DNA of 64,000 bases from Dactylosporangium fulvum. Its GTDB lineage: Bacteria; Actinomycetota; Actinomycetes; Mycobacteriales; Micromonosporaceae. The stretch covers positions 62,001-126,000 of the forward strand of contig NZ_CP073720.1 in assembly GCF_025137375.1 (NCBI RefSeq), read 5' to 3'. The translations under genes were made by a program, and so were the position numbers. The notes beneath the pieces are model-generated. The model had not been told where the DNA came from and made no database searches. It saw nothing but the letters and a program-made list of their open reading frames with translations. This document shows positions 17,316 through 24,270 of this stretch, piece by piece; position 1 is the first letter of the stretch; every line of letters starts with the position of its first letter.

Positions 17316-19034
17316 ATGTTGAGCGCCGGCACCACGCTGGGCGGGCGTTACCGCTTGGACGAGCGCATCGCCGGTGGCGGTATGGGCGATGTGTGGCGCG
17401 GCACCGATGAGGTGCTCGGCCGCACCGTCGCGATCAAGGTTCTGCTGCCCGCGCTGCTGGAAGAGCCCGGTTTCGCCGAGCGCTTCCGGGGCGAAGCGCG
17501 CACGATGGCCACGATCAACCACCCCGGCGTCGTGGACATCTACGACTACGGCAGCGAGAATGGCACGGCCTTTCTGATCATGGAGTATGTGGAGGGCGAC
17601 GCGCTCTCCCGCACCCTGTCCCGGGTGGGTCGGCTCACCCCGGCACGGGCCATGGCCCTGATCGCGCAGGCCGCCGACGCGCTGCACGCCGCGCACGAGA
17701 AGGGCATCGTCCACCGGGACGTGAAGCCCGGCAACCTGCTTGTGCGCCCCAACGGCACGCTCGTGCTCACCGACTTCGGCATCGCCCGCTCGGCCGCGGT
17801 CGCGCAGCTGACCGCCGCCGGTTCGGTGCTCGGCACCGCCTCGTACATCTCGCCCGAGCAGGCGTCCGGCGCGCAGGCGACGCCGCTGTCCGACGTCTAC
17901 GCACTCGGTGTCGTCGCCTATCAGTGCCTGTCCGGCCAGCGCCCGTTCGAGGGGGAAAACCCGCTCGAGATCGCGATGCGGCACGTCCGTGAGATGCCGC
18001 CGCCGCTGCCGTCCGACGTCCCGACGCCGGCGGTGCAGCTGGTCGAGCGGGCCATGGCGAAGGACCCGGCCGCCCGCTGGCAGAGCGCCGCCGCGCTGGC
18101 GCAGGCCGCCCGCCGGGTGTCCGCGCAGCTCAGCGGCAGCACGGCCGCGGGGCCCGTGGTGCCGCCCGTCGGACCGCCCGTCTCGGGCGCACCTGTCTCC
18201 CCGCCGGTCTCCGGCGGCCCGTCCTACGGTCAGCCGACGTCGGGTTCACCGATGTCGGGCCCGCCGATCTCCGGCGGCCCGGTCTCGCCCGGTGCCGGTG
18301 GCACCCGCGTGATGCCGGGCGCGGCCGTCCCGCCGCTGGCGGGTGCGGGCGCGGCGGCTGTCGGTGGGCACGCCGCGCGAGGTGCGGCGGGCGTGCCGCC
18401 ACCGCCGCCCAGTGGTGACACCGCCACGTTCCTCGGTGGGACCGGCGGCTACCAGCCGCCACCGCCGCCGCCCGGTCCGGGCTCGAGCGGCCGCAGCGGC
18501 GGCAACCGCAACAATCTGGTGCTCGTCGGTATCGCCGCGATCGTGCTGCTGGTGCTGGTCGGCATCGGCGGCATCTACCTCGCCACGCAGAGCGACGAAA
18601 AGCCGAACAACCAGGTCGGCAACGGTGGACCGACGACCGTGGCGACCTCGGCATCGCCGACGCCCTCGGCAAAACCGACCGGCAAGCTGGTCATGGTCAA
18701 CTGCAAGGTCGTCGGACAACCGAAATCGTTCGTGGAAAACGATCTCAGGCGCAAGGGGTTCGAGGTCGAGACCGTGGTCGACGAGGAAGCCGAGACGCGA
18801 ATTCCTGGGACGGTCACCAAGATCGAGCCGTGCAACGAGCAGCCGCAGGGCAGCAAGATCACGCTGACGGTCAGTAAGGGTTCGGGTGGTCCGGGGAGCA
18901 AGAGCAGTTCTGCGCCAGCGCCGGGCACCTCGGCGAGCGGTGGCTCGGGCGACAGTTCGCCCGAGCCGAACGGTAACGCGACGTCGTGCCCGCCCGGGAA
19001 GATGCCCGTGAACGGCGTGTGTGTCGGCGCATAG
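17316..19034 (+). CDS. pknA: PknA-position Ser/Thr protein kinase with its own PASTA domain
   Basis: The 572-residue protein has a Hanks-type kinase domain (about 10-265): GGGMGDVWRG, catalytic K41 in VAIKVL, HRDVKPGN with D135, DFGIAR and GTASYISPEQ. A Pro/Gly-rich linker (about 275-395), one membrane segment (about 397-418) and a single extracellular PASTA-like domain (about 451-520; LVMVNCKVVGQPKSFVENDL) follow. It fills the pknA slot, but mycobacterial PknA lacks PASTA. ATG 17316 is preferred (GAGGTG eight bases before) over GTG 17307. The symbol reflects position, not proven orthology. Confidence 0.88.
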   Translation: MLSAGTTLGGRYRLDERIAGGGMGDVWRGTDEVLGRTVAIKVLLPALLEEPGFAERFRGEARTMATINHPGVVDIYDYGSENGTAFLIMEYVEGDALSRTLSRVGRLTPARAMALIAQAADALHAAHEKGIVHRDVKPGNLLVRPNGTLVLTDFGIARSAAVAQLTAAGSVLGTASYISPEQASGAQATPLSDVYALGVVAYQCLSGQRPFEGENPLEIAMRHVREMPPPLPSDVPTPAVQLVERAMAKDPAARWQSAAALAQAARRVSAQLSGSTAAGPVVPPVGPPVSGAPVSPPVSGGPSYGQPTSGSPMSGPPISGGPVSPGAGGTRVMPGAAVPPLAGAGAAAVGGHAARGAAGVPPPPPSGDTATFLGGTGGYQPPPPPPGPGSSGRSGGNRNNLVLVGIAAIVLLVLVGIGGIYLATQSDEKPNNQVGNGGPTTVATSASPTPSAKPTGKLVMVNCKVVGQPKSFVENDLRRKGFEVETVVDEEAETRIPGTVTKIEPCNEQPQGSKITLTVSKGSGGPGSKSSSAPAPGTSASGGSGDSSPEPNGNATSCPPGKMPVNGVCVGA

Positions 19035-19107
19035 CCGGAGTGATCGGAATGGGTTCTCGTCGCAAGACGTGGCAAGGTAAGAGTCGATGACCGAAGGACG
19101 ACACGAC

Positions 19108-20838
19108 ATGACCGCCCAGCCGCGCCTCCTCGGCGGCCGTTACCAGGTCGGGGAGCTCCTCGGCTATGGCGGCATGGCCGAGGTCCACCGGGGTCGTGAC
19201 CTGCGCCTCGGCCGCGACGTCGCGATCAAGACCCTCCGGACGGACCTCGCCCGCGACGCCACCTTCCAGTTGCGGTTCCGCAGGGAGGCGCAGAACGCCG
19301 CCTCCCTCAACCACCCCGCGATCGTCGCCGTCTACGACACCGGCGAGGAGCGCGGTCCGGCGGGCGAGGAACTGCCCTACATCGTCATGGAGTTCGTCAA
19401 CGGTCGCACCCTCAAGGAGGTGCTCGCGGCCGAGGGACGGCTTATGCCCCGGCGGGCTCTGGAGATCACCGCGGACATCTGCGCCGCGCTGGAGTTCAGT
19501 CACCGGCACGGCATCATTCACCGTGACATCAAGCCGGGCAACGTGATGCTCACGCAGACCGGTCAGGTCAAGGTCATGGACTTCGGCATCGCCCGGGCCC
19601 TGGCCAGCGGTGCGACGACGATGACGCAGACGTCGGCCGTGATCGGCACCGCGCAGTATCTCTCCCCGGAGCAGGCCCGCGGCGAGCCGGTCGACGCCCG
19701 CAGTGACGTCTACGCCACCGGCTGTGTGCTCTTCGAGCTGCTCTGCGGCCACCCGCCGTTCGTGGGGGACAACCCCGTGTCGGTGGCCTACCAGCATGTC
19801 CGTGAGGATCCGAGGCCGCCGAGCACGAGCAACCGCGACGTCACGCCCGAGATCGACGCCGTGGTCCTCAAGGCGCTCGCGAAGAACCCCTTGAACCGGT
19901 ATCAGAGCGCCGGCGAGATGCGGGCCGACGTTCTGCGTGCGGCCGCAGGCCGTCCGGTCTCCGCGCCGCCGGTGATGACCGAGGACGAGATGGCGACGGT
20001 GCTGGCGGCGCAGACCGCCTACCGGCCGCAGCCCGTCTCGCGGCAGCCGGCCCGGGCTGCCCAGCGGCAGAAGCGGAAGAGCTCGACCGGGGTGATTGTG
20101 GCGCTCACCACACTGGCCCTCCTCGCGGTCGCCGCATTGTCGATCGGGCTCTATCTCGCCAACCAGGATCCGCTGGCCCGGGTGCCCGATCTGACCGGCC
20201 AGACCGAGGCCGAGGCCAACAAGGCGCTGAGCCAGGTCAATCTGCAGGGCGACCCGCACCCCGTCCCTAACGAGAGCTGCCAGCCCGGGAGGGTCGTCAG
20301 GCAGAGCCCGCGGGCCGACGCCGAGGTCAAGCAGGGCTCGCAGGTCGACTTCGACGTCTGCGGCCAGCCGACGCTGCTGTCGGTGCCGCCCCTGATCCGG
20401 CTGACCGAGGAGCAGGCGAAGCAGACGCTGCAGAACATGAACCTCAAGCCCGAATCCGTGCCGACGGACAGCTACGAGAAGAAGGGCGAGGTCGTCGGCA
20501 GCGACCCGCAGGCCGGCAACCAGGTCAAGCCCGGTGACACGGTGAAGATCCTCATCTCGAAGAACAACCAGGCGCTCATGCCGGAGGTGGCCGGCAAGTC
20601 GCCCGAGGACGCCCGCCAACTGTTGGAGGACGCCGGCTTCACCAACATCAACACCGAGCCGAGTGAGGTCACCGATCCGGACAAGGACGGTGTCGTGTTG
20701 AACTCCAACAAGTCGACCGGCAAGCCCGTGTTGAAGACCGACCGGATCGTCCTGCGGGTCGGCAAGCTGGTTGACAACGGGCCGCCGAACCCGTCCGGGT
20801 CGCCGAAGCCGAGTAACAGCGCCTCACCCAGCGGCTGA
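19108..20838 (+). CDS. pknB: Ser/Thr protein kinase PknB with PASTA repeats
   Basis: The 576-residue protein has a kinase domain (about 12-276) with GYGGMAEVHRG, K41 in VAIKTL, HRDIKPGN with D140, DFGIAR and activation-loop threonines in TTMTQTSAVIGT. A juxtamembrane region, one membrane segment (about 336-357) and about three PASTA domains (about 361-560) follow. PknB senses muropeptides and phosphorylates division and cell-wall proteins. ATG 19108 is preferred over 19087 because GAAGGA precedes it and family members start MTAQ-RLLGGRYQ. It ends the cluster and converges on the pabA/trpG gene. Confidence 0.94.
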   Translation: MTAQPRLLGGRYQVGELLGYGGMAEVHRGRDLRLGRDVAIKTLRTDLARDATFQLRFRREAQNAASLNHPAIVAVYDTGEERGPAGEELPYIVMEFVNGRTLKEVLAAEGRLMPRRALEITADICAALEFSHRHGIIHRDIKPGNVMLTQTGQVKVMDFGIARALASGATTMTQTSAVIGTAQYLSPEQARGEPVDARSDVYATGCVLFELLCGHPPFVGDNPVSVAYQHVREDPRPPSTSNRDVTPEIDAVVLKALAKNPLNRYQSAGEMRADVLRAAAGRPVSAPPVMTEDEMATVLAAQTAYRPQPVSRQPARAAQRQKRKSSTGVIVALTTLALLAVAALSIGLYLANQDPLARVPDLTGQTEAEANKALSQVNLQGDPHPVPNESCQPGRVVRQSPRADAEVKQGSQVDFDVCGQPTLLSVPPLIRLTEEQAKQTLQNMNLKPESVPTDSYEKKGEVVGSDPQAGNQVKPGDTVKILISKNNQALMPEVAGKSPEDARQLLEDAGFTNINTEPSEVTDPDKDGVVLNSNKSTGKPVLKTDRIVLRVGKLVDNGPPNPSGSPKPSNSASPSG

Positions 20839-20857
20839 TCCACTACTACCGTGCGTG

Positions 20858-20898
20858 CCCTGTGGATAACTGGCTAGTTATCCACAGGGTTGTGCACA
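20858..20898. promoter_or_regulatory. Palindrome with two inverted DnaA boxes and a third box
   Basis: Two 14-base arms (20858-20871 and 20876-20889) form a perfect palindrome around GGCT. Each arm holds TTATCCACA, a consensus DnaA box, in opposite orientations. TTGTGCACA at 20890-20898 is a near-match third box. The site lies between converging genes, so it could also simply terminate transcription; T5 follows at about 20901. Confidence 0.7.
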
Positions 20899-20911
20899 GC
20901 TTTTTACCGGC

Positions 20912-21568
20912 TTATCCGGCAAATGCGGCAATCCGCCGCGCTTCGACCTCGGCGACCAGATCGGGTGCCTTCTCCAGCGCGTCCGGCAGGCCGCACGAGG
21001 CGAGCCAGTTCGCGAGCATCTGATGCCCGCCCTGGGTCAGCACCGATTCGGGGTGGAACTGCACACCCTCGATCGGCAGCTCGCGGTGCCGCATCGCCAT
21101 GACGACCCCGGACTCGGTCCGGCCGGTCACCTCGATCTCCGGCGGAAGCGTCGACTCGACGACGGCGAGAGAGTGGTACCGAGTGGCGATGAACGGATCG
21201 GGCAGGCCCGCCAGCACGCCCTGGCCATCGTGGGTGACCAGCGACGTTTTGCCGTGCAGCAGCTCGGGGGCGCGGGTCACGGTGGCACCGAACGCCGCCC
21301 CGAACGCCTGGTGACCCAGGCAGACACCGAAGATCGGCAACTTCCCCGCGTATTCCTGGATGACCGCCATGCAGATCCCGGCGCGTTCCGGCGTGCCGGG
21401 CCCCGGTGATAGCAGCACGCCGGCCGGGTTGGCCGCACCGACCTCACGCACGCTGATCTCGTCGTTACGCCGGACGTCGCACTCGACGCCGAGCTGACCG
21501 AGGTACTGGACGAGGTTGAAGACGAAGGAGTCGTAGTTGTCGATGACGAGGACGCGCAAATCGGTCAC
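20912..21568 (-). CDS. Anthranilate/aminodeoxychorismate synthase, glutamine amidotransferase subunit
   Basis: The 218-residue protein is a class I glutamine amidotransferase: DNYDSFVFNLVQYLG at the N-terminus, SPGPGTPERAG, the nucleophile Cys in FGVCLGHQAFG, and the His/Glu pair in VQFHPES. It supplies ammonia to the chorismate-binding subunit, giving anthranilate (TrpG) or aminodeoxychorismate (PabA). The gene next to pknB is called trpG in mycobacteria, but the two roles cannot be separated by sequence here. GTG 21568 directly follows the upstream stop. Confidence 0.92.
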   Translation of the reverse strand: MTDLRVLVIDNYDSFVFNLVQYLGQLGVECDVRRNDEISVREVGAANPAGVLLSPGPGTPERAGICMAVIQEYAGKLPIFGVCLGHQAFGAAFGATVTRAPELLHGKTSLVTHDGQGVLAGLPDPFIATRYHSLAVVESTLPPEIEVTGRTESGVVMAMRHRELPIEGVQFHPESVLTQGGHQMLANWLASCGLPDALEKAPDLVAEVEARRIAAFAG

Positions 21569-21838
21569 CTAGCTCGGTAGCACTTGTCGGGCACTGCCGG
21601 TCGGCACGGCACTGGTGGCGGCTGGGCCGAGGGGTGCGCCGGTCGGCTGCGGCGGCAGCGGGTTGCTGCCCGGGTCGGTCGTTTCCACCTGCACGTCGTC
21701 GAAGGGCAGCAGCGGCTCGACGGCGGGGAACACCTGATACCACAACAGTGCCCCGACGGCGCCGGCCAGCACCACCGAGACGAGTGCCTTGAGCTGCCAC
21801 TGCTTGAAGGGGATGTGTCGCCAGATCCATCCGTACAT
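21569..21838 (-). CDS. Small membrane-anchored hypothetical protein in the sortase operon
   Basis: The 89-residue product has one membrane segment (about 17-37) and a Pro-rich outer tail. No family was recognised. It begins 4 bp after the sortase stop and abuts the pabA/trpG start, so the three genes are co-transcribed and probably coupled. The tail contains no sortase sorting motif followed by a membrane segment, so it is unlikely to be a sortase substrate. Confidence 0.75.
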   Translation of the reverse strand: MYGWIWRHIPFKQWQLKALVSVVLAGAVGALLWYQVFPAVEPLLPFDDVQVETTDPGSNPLPPQPTGAPLGPAATSAVPTGSARQVLPS

Positions 21839-21842
21839 CGGC

Positions 21843-22847
21843 TCAGCCCTTCAGCTCGGTCGGGTCGCCCTCGGCGACCGGCTGGCTGCGCTTGAGCTCG
21901 GCATGCACCACGAGACGCTGGTAGTTGTTGTACTTCGGGTTGCACGTGGTCATCGTGAGCATCGCCTTGGTCGGCGTCTCACCGGGCTTGTCGGGCACCG
22001 GCGCCACCACCTGCACCGCCGTCGGCAGCACGATCTCCTGGCTGGTCACGCGGTACACGTACCAGGTGTCGGCGGTCTTGATGACCACCGGATCGCCGGG
22101 CTTGAGCTTGTCGAGGTCCCACCAGATGGCGGGAGTGCGGTGGCCGGCCATCGAGAAGTTGCCGATCTGGCCGGGCATCGCCGTGTCGGGATAATGGCCC
22201 GGCGCGTAGCGGATGTCCGCCGGGGTCACGCCCTGGACGATGGCCCACTTCTTCTTCAGCTTCGGGATGTGCGCCGAGGCGATGACCGCGCCGTTCGGCG
22301 GCTTCGCCACCTGGGCCGGCGGCCCGGACGCCGAGACCGTCGGGCTGGGCTCCGGTTGTGCCCACTGTTGCTCGAGTTGGCGGTTGAGATCGTCCTGGTG
22401 CGCGTCCACGATGGCCGCCTTGCCCCAGACTTCGTAGCCGGCGAACAGCAGCACGATGAGGCCGAACGTGATGAGCAGCTCGCCGGTGCCGCGGCTGACC
22501 GCGCGCACCACGGTGCCGAACGTGGTCCTCGTGTATTCCGAATACACGCTGCGATAACCCTCCTCGGTACGGACCGGGCGCAGCGGGACGACTGTGACCC
22601 CCTTCTCTTCCGGGGGCCCGTCCTTCGCGTCCGGCGTGGCCTGAGGGGTGGCAGCCGGTTCGGTGTGTGTAACTTTCGGCAGCACCGTGGTGGCGGGTTC
22701 CTCGCTCACGATGTGCCGTGGGGGTTTGTCGAATCGCGGGATGATCGCGGTCGCGTCCTCGGGCGGGACCAAGGGGATCACGCGGGTCGCGATGTCGTCC
22801 TGGTCGAGGGCGCGGTGGCGGGGACGGGGGCGGTGATGCGGTTCCAC
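21843..22847 (-). CDS. Class E sortase
   Basis: The 334-residue protein has a long cytoplasmic N-terminal part (about 1-120, acidic and Pro-rich), one membrane segment (about 123-143) and an extracellular sortase domain. The catalytic triad is visible: H236 in MAGHRT, C302 in TMTTCNP and the Arg in NNYQRLVVHAEL. Class E sortases of high-GC actinomycetes anchor proteins bearing LAXTG signals to peptidoglycan. It sits 4 bp after the DUF881 gene in one operon. Confidence 0.92.
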   Translation of the reverse strand: MEPHHRPRPRHRALDQDDIATRVIPLVPPEDATAIIPRFDKPPRHIVSEEPATTVLPKVTHTEPAATPQATPDAKDGPPEEKGVTVVPLRPVRTEEGYRSVYSEYTRTTFGTVVRAVSRGTGELLITFGLIVLLFAGYEVWGKAAIVDAHQDDLNRQLEQQWAQPEPSPTVSASGPPAQVAKPPNGAVIASAHIPKLKKKWAIVQGVTPADIRYAPGHYPDTAMPGQIGNFSMAGHRTPAIWWDLDKLKPGDPVVIKTADTWYVYRVTSQEIVLPTAVQVVAPVPDKPGETPTKAMLTMTTCNPKYNNYQRLVVHAELKRSQPVAEGDPTELKG

Positions 22848-22851
22848 GGCG

Positions 22852-23664
22852 CTACGACCCGGTGCGGGCAGAGCGCAGCGCCGTGGAACCGTCGTATGCT
22901 CCGGCCTGCACGTCTGCCTCCACTCTGACCTGGTAACCGAGCCCGAAGTTGTCCGCGGCCTCCTTGAACAGCCGGACCCCTTCCGCCTCGTTGAGGGAGT
23001 GCTGGAGGCGTGTCTGGTCGCCGATGGCGGCGATTTCGAACGGGGGCGAGTAGACCTGACCGTCGAGGAGGAGGGTGTTACCGACGCAGCGTACCGCGCT
23101 GGTGGCGATCACCCGGATGCCCATGAGCGTCATGGCTTCGGCGCCGCCGGCCCAGAGCGCATTGACCACCGCCTGCACGTCCTGCTGGTGAACAACCAGA
23201 TCGTCGGGCGTGGCGCCGGCCGGTCGGCTGCCGTCGGGACGGCGCGGTGCGTCGTTGAGCACAACCACGACCCCGGGTCCGTGCACGGCGGTCAGCCCGG
23301 CCGCCGCCTGCTGGTCGTTGCCGCGGCGGCGCTGCGCGTCGACCCGGTCGTCGGCGCCGGCCTGTTGCTGCTGTTGTGCGTCGATCTCGGCGCGCAGCCG
23401 GCCGGCCCGGTCGCGGCCGGCGGCGATCTCCTGCTTGCGTTCGCTGATGAGGTTGGTCAACTCGGGCCGGCGGTCCTCGCGCAGATCGGTGCCCTGGGCG
23501 GTGGCGGCGGACAGTGAGAACAGCATTCCGGCTGCGGCCAGGACCACCGGGGTCAGCACTGACCAGGCAAAACCGTGCGGGCGGTGACGGCGGAGTAGCA
23601 TAGCGCTACCGAGGCGGCGAAGGGCGCGAGCCCATGAGGAGTCGCCTGATGTGTACTCCACCAC
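22852..23664 (-). CDS. DUF881 family protein
   Basis: The 270-residue product has one N-terminal membrane segment (about 34-55), a coiled-coil-like region (about 62-115, Arg/Gln-rich) and a DUF881 domain with GPGVVVVLND, DLVVHQQDVQAVVNALWAGGAEA and RCVGNTLLLDGQVYSPPFEIAAIG. DUF881 proteins are common beside crgA/pknB in actinobacteria and are thought to act at the envelope during division; the activity is unknown. The GTG start has GGGGAGGGG upstream. It diverges from crgA. Confidence 0.88.
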   Translation of the reverse strand: MVEYTSGDSSWARALRRLGSAMLLRRHRPHGFAWSVLTPVVLAAAGMLFSLSAATAQGTDLREDRRPELTNLISERKQEIAAGRDRAGRLRAEIDAQQQQQAGADDRVDAQRRRGNDQQAAAGLTAVHGPGVVVVLNDAPRRPDGSRPAGATPDDLVVHQQDVQAVVNALWAGGAEAMTLMGIRVIATSAVRCVGNTLLLDGQVYSPPFEIAAIGDQTRLQHSLNEAEGVRLFKEAADNFGLGYQVRVEADVQAGAYDGSTALRSARTGS

Positions 23665-23791
23665 GACCCCTCCCCGCGCGCGCGTGCCGACTTGACTACG
23701 CTAGTCGTAGAACATTATTCAGGCCGACGCTGGCGGAGGTGGCGGCGTCACATGGATAGTGTTGACCAGACAACCCCTCCAGGAGAGCGCC

Positions 23792-24076
23792 GTGCCGAAG
23801 TCGACAGTTCGGAAGAAGAAGGTCTATACGCCGCCGGCGGAGATGCGTCCGCAGGAAACGGCAGCTGTCAAGCGCCGACCGAGTCCGGTCTGGGTGCCCG
23901 CCCTGGCGGTGGGCCTGGTCGTGATCGGCATCGTGTGGCTGGTGGCCTACTACCTCACGCAGGGCTTCTTCGATGTGGAGGCATTCTCCGCACTGGCCAA
24001 GCTGGAGTATTGGAACCTGGCCATCGGCTTCGGCTTCCTCGTGGCGTCGCTCGCCGTGTTCTCCAAGTGGCGTTGA
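23792..24076 (+). CDS. crgA: Cell division protein CrgA
   Basis: The 94-residue protein has a basic N-terminus (PKSTVRKKKVY) and two membrane segments (about 41-60 and 74-91), with the family's GFFDVEAFSALAKLEYWNLAIGF-like middle. CrgA recruits and stabilises divisome and PBP partners such as FtsQ, FtsI and Wag31. GTG 23792 follows AGGAGAGCGCC; the upstream in-frame ATG at 23759 has no site. Synteny with pknB supports the call. Confidence 0.93.
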   Translation: MPKSTVRKKKVYTPPAEMRPQETAAVKRRPSPVWVPALAVGLVVIGIVWLVAYYLTQGFFDVEAFSALAKLEYWNLAIGFGFLVASLAVFSKWR

Positions 24077-24093
24077 CCAACGGTTGATCCGTG

Positions 24094-24120
24094 TTCGCCC
24101 CCTCTGTCCGAGGGGGCGAA
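24094..24120 (+). terminator. Hairpin terminator after crgA
   Basis: TTCGCCCCCT pairs with AGGGGGCGAA around CTGTCCG. There is no T run afterwards, as is common in actinobacteria. Confidence 0.7.
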
Positions 24121-24193
24121 TGTGTCACAACTTGCGGTGTCGCCACCTGGCTGCGGTTTTCGGTGTCCTAGCGTGTGCTGCGACCTACTTCAC

Positions 24194-24209
24194 GTTACTC
24201 ATGGGTAAC
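24194..24209. promoter_or_regulatory. 16-bp palindromic operator upstream of the EtfD-like gene
   Basis: GTTACTCATGGGTAAC lies 62 bp upstream of the start codon. It matches the palindrome in front of the FadE5-like gene (GTTACCGACTGGTAAC, 42057-42072) in length, arm sequence and spacing. TetR-family repressors of fatty-acid genes bind sites of this kind; the regulator is not in this window. Confidence 0.6.
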
Positions 24210-24270
24210 TAGAGGGACTAAGGTTTCGGTACATCGCTCTTGAGGCGTCGGCAGTGTTGGAGGCATCGGC

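Noticed and set aside
15431..17335. 634-codon minus-strand frame antisense to rodA/pbpA
   Set aside because: It is the mirror of a strongly codon-biased gene; its Arg/Val/Gly-rich sequence has no domain.
20858..20898. Chromosomal origin (oriC)
   Set aside because: Only two or three DnaA boxes, no AT-rich unwinding region and no dnaA or dnaN next to it.
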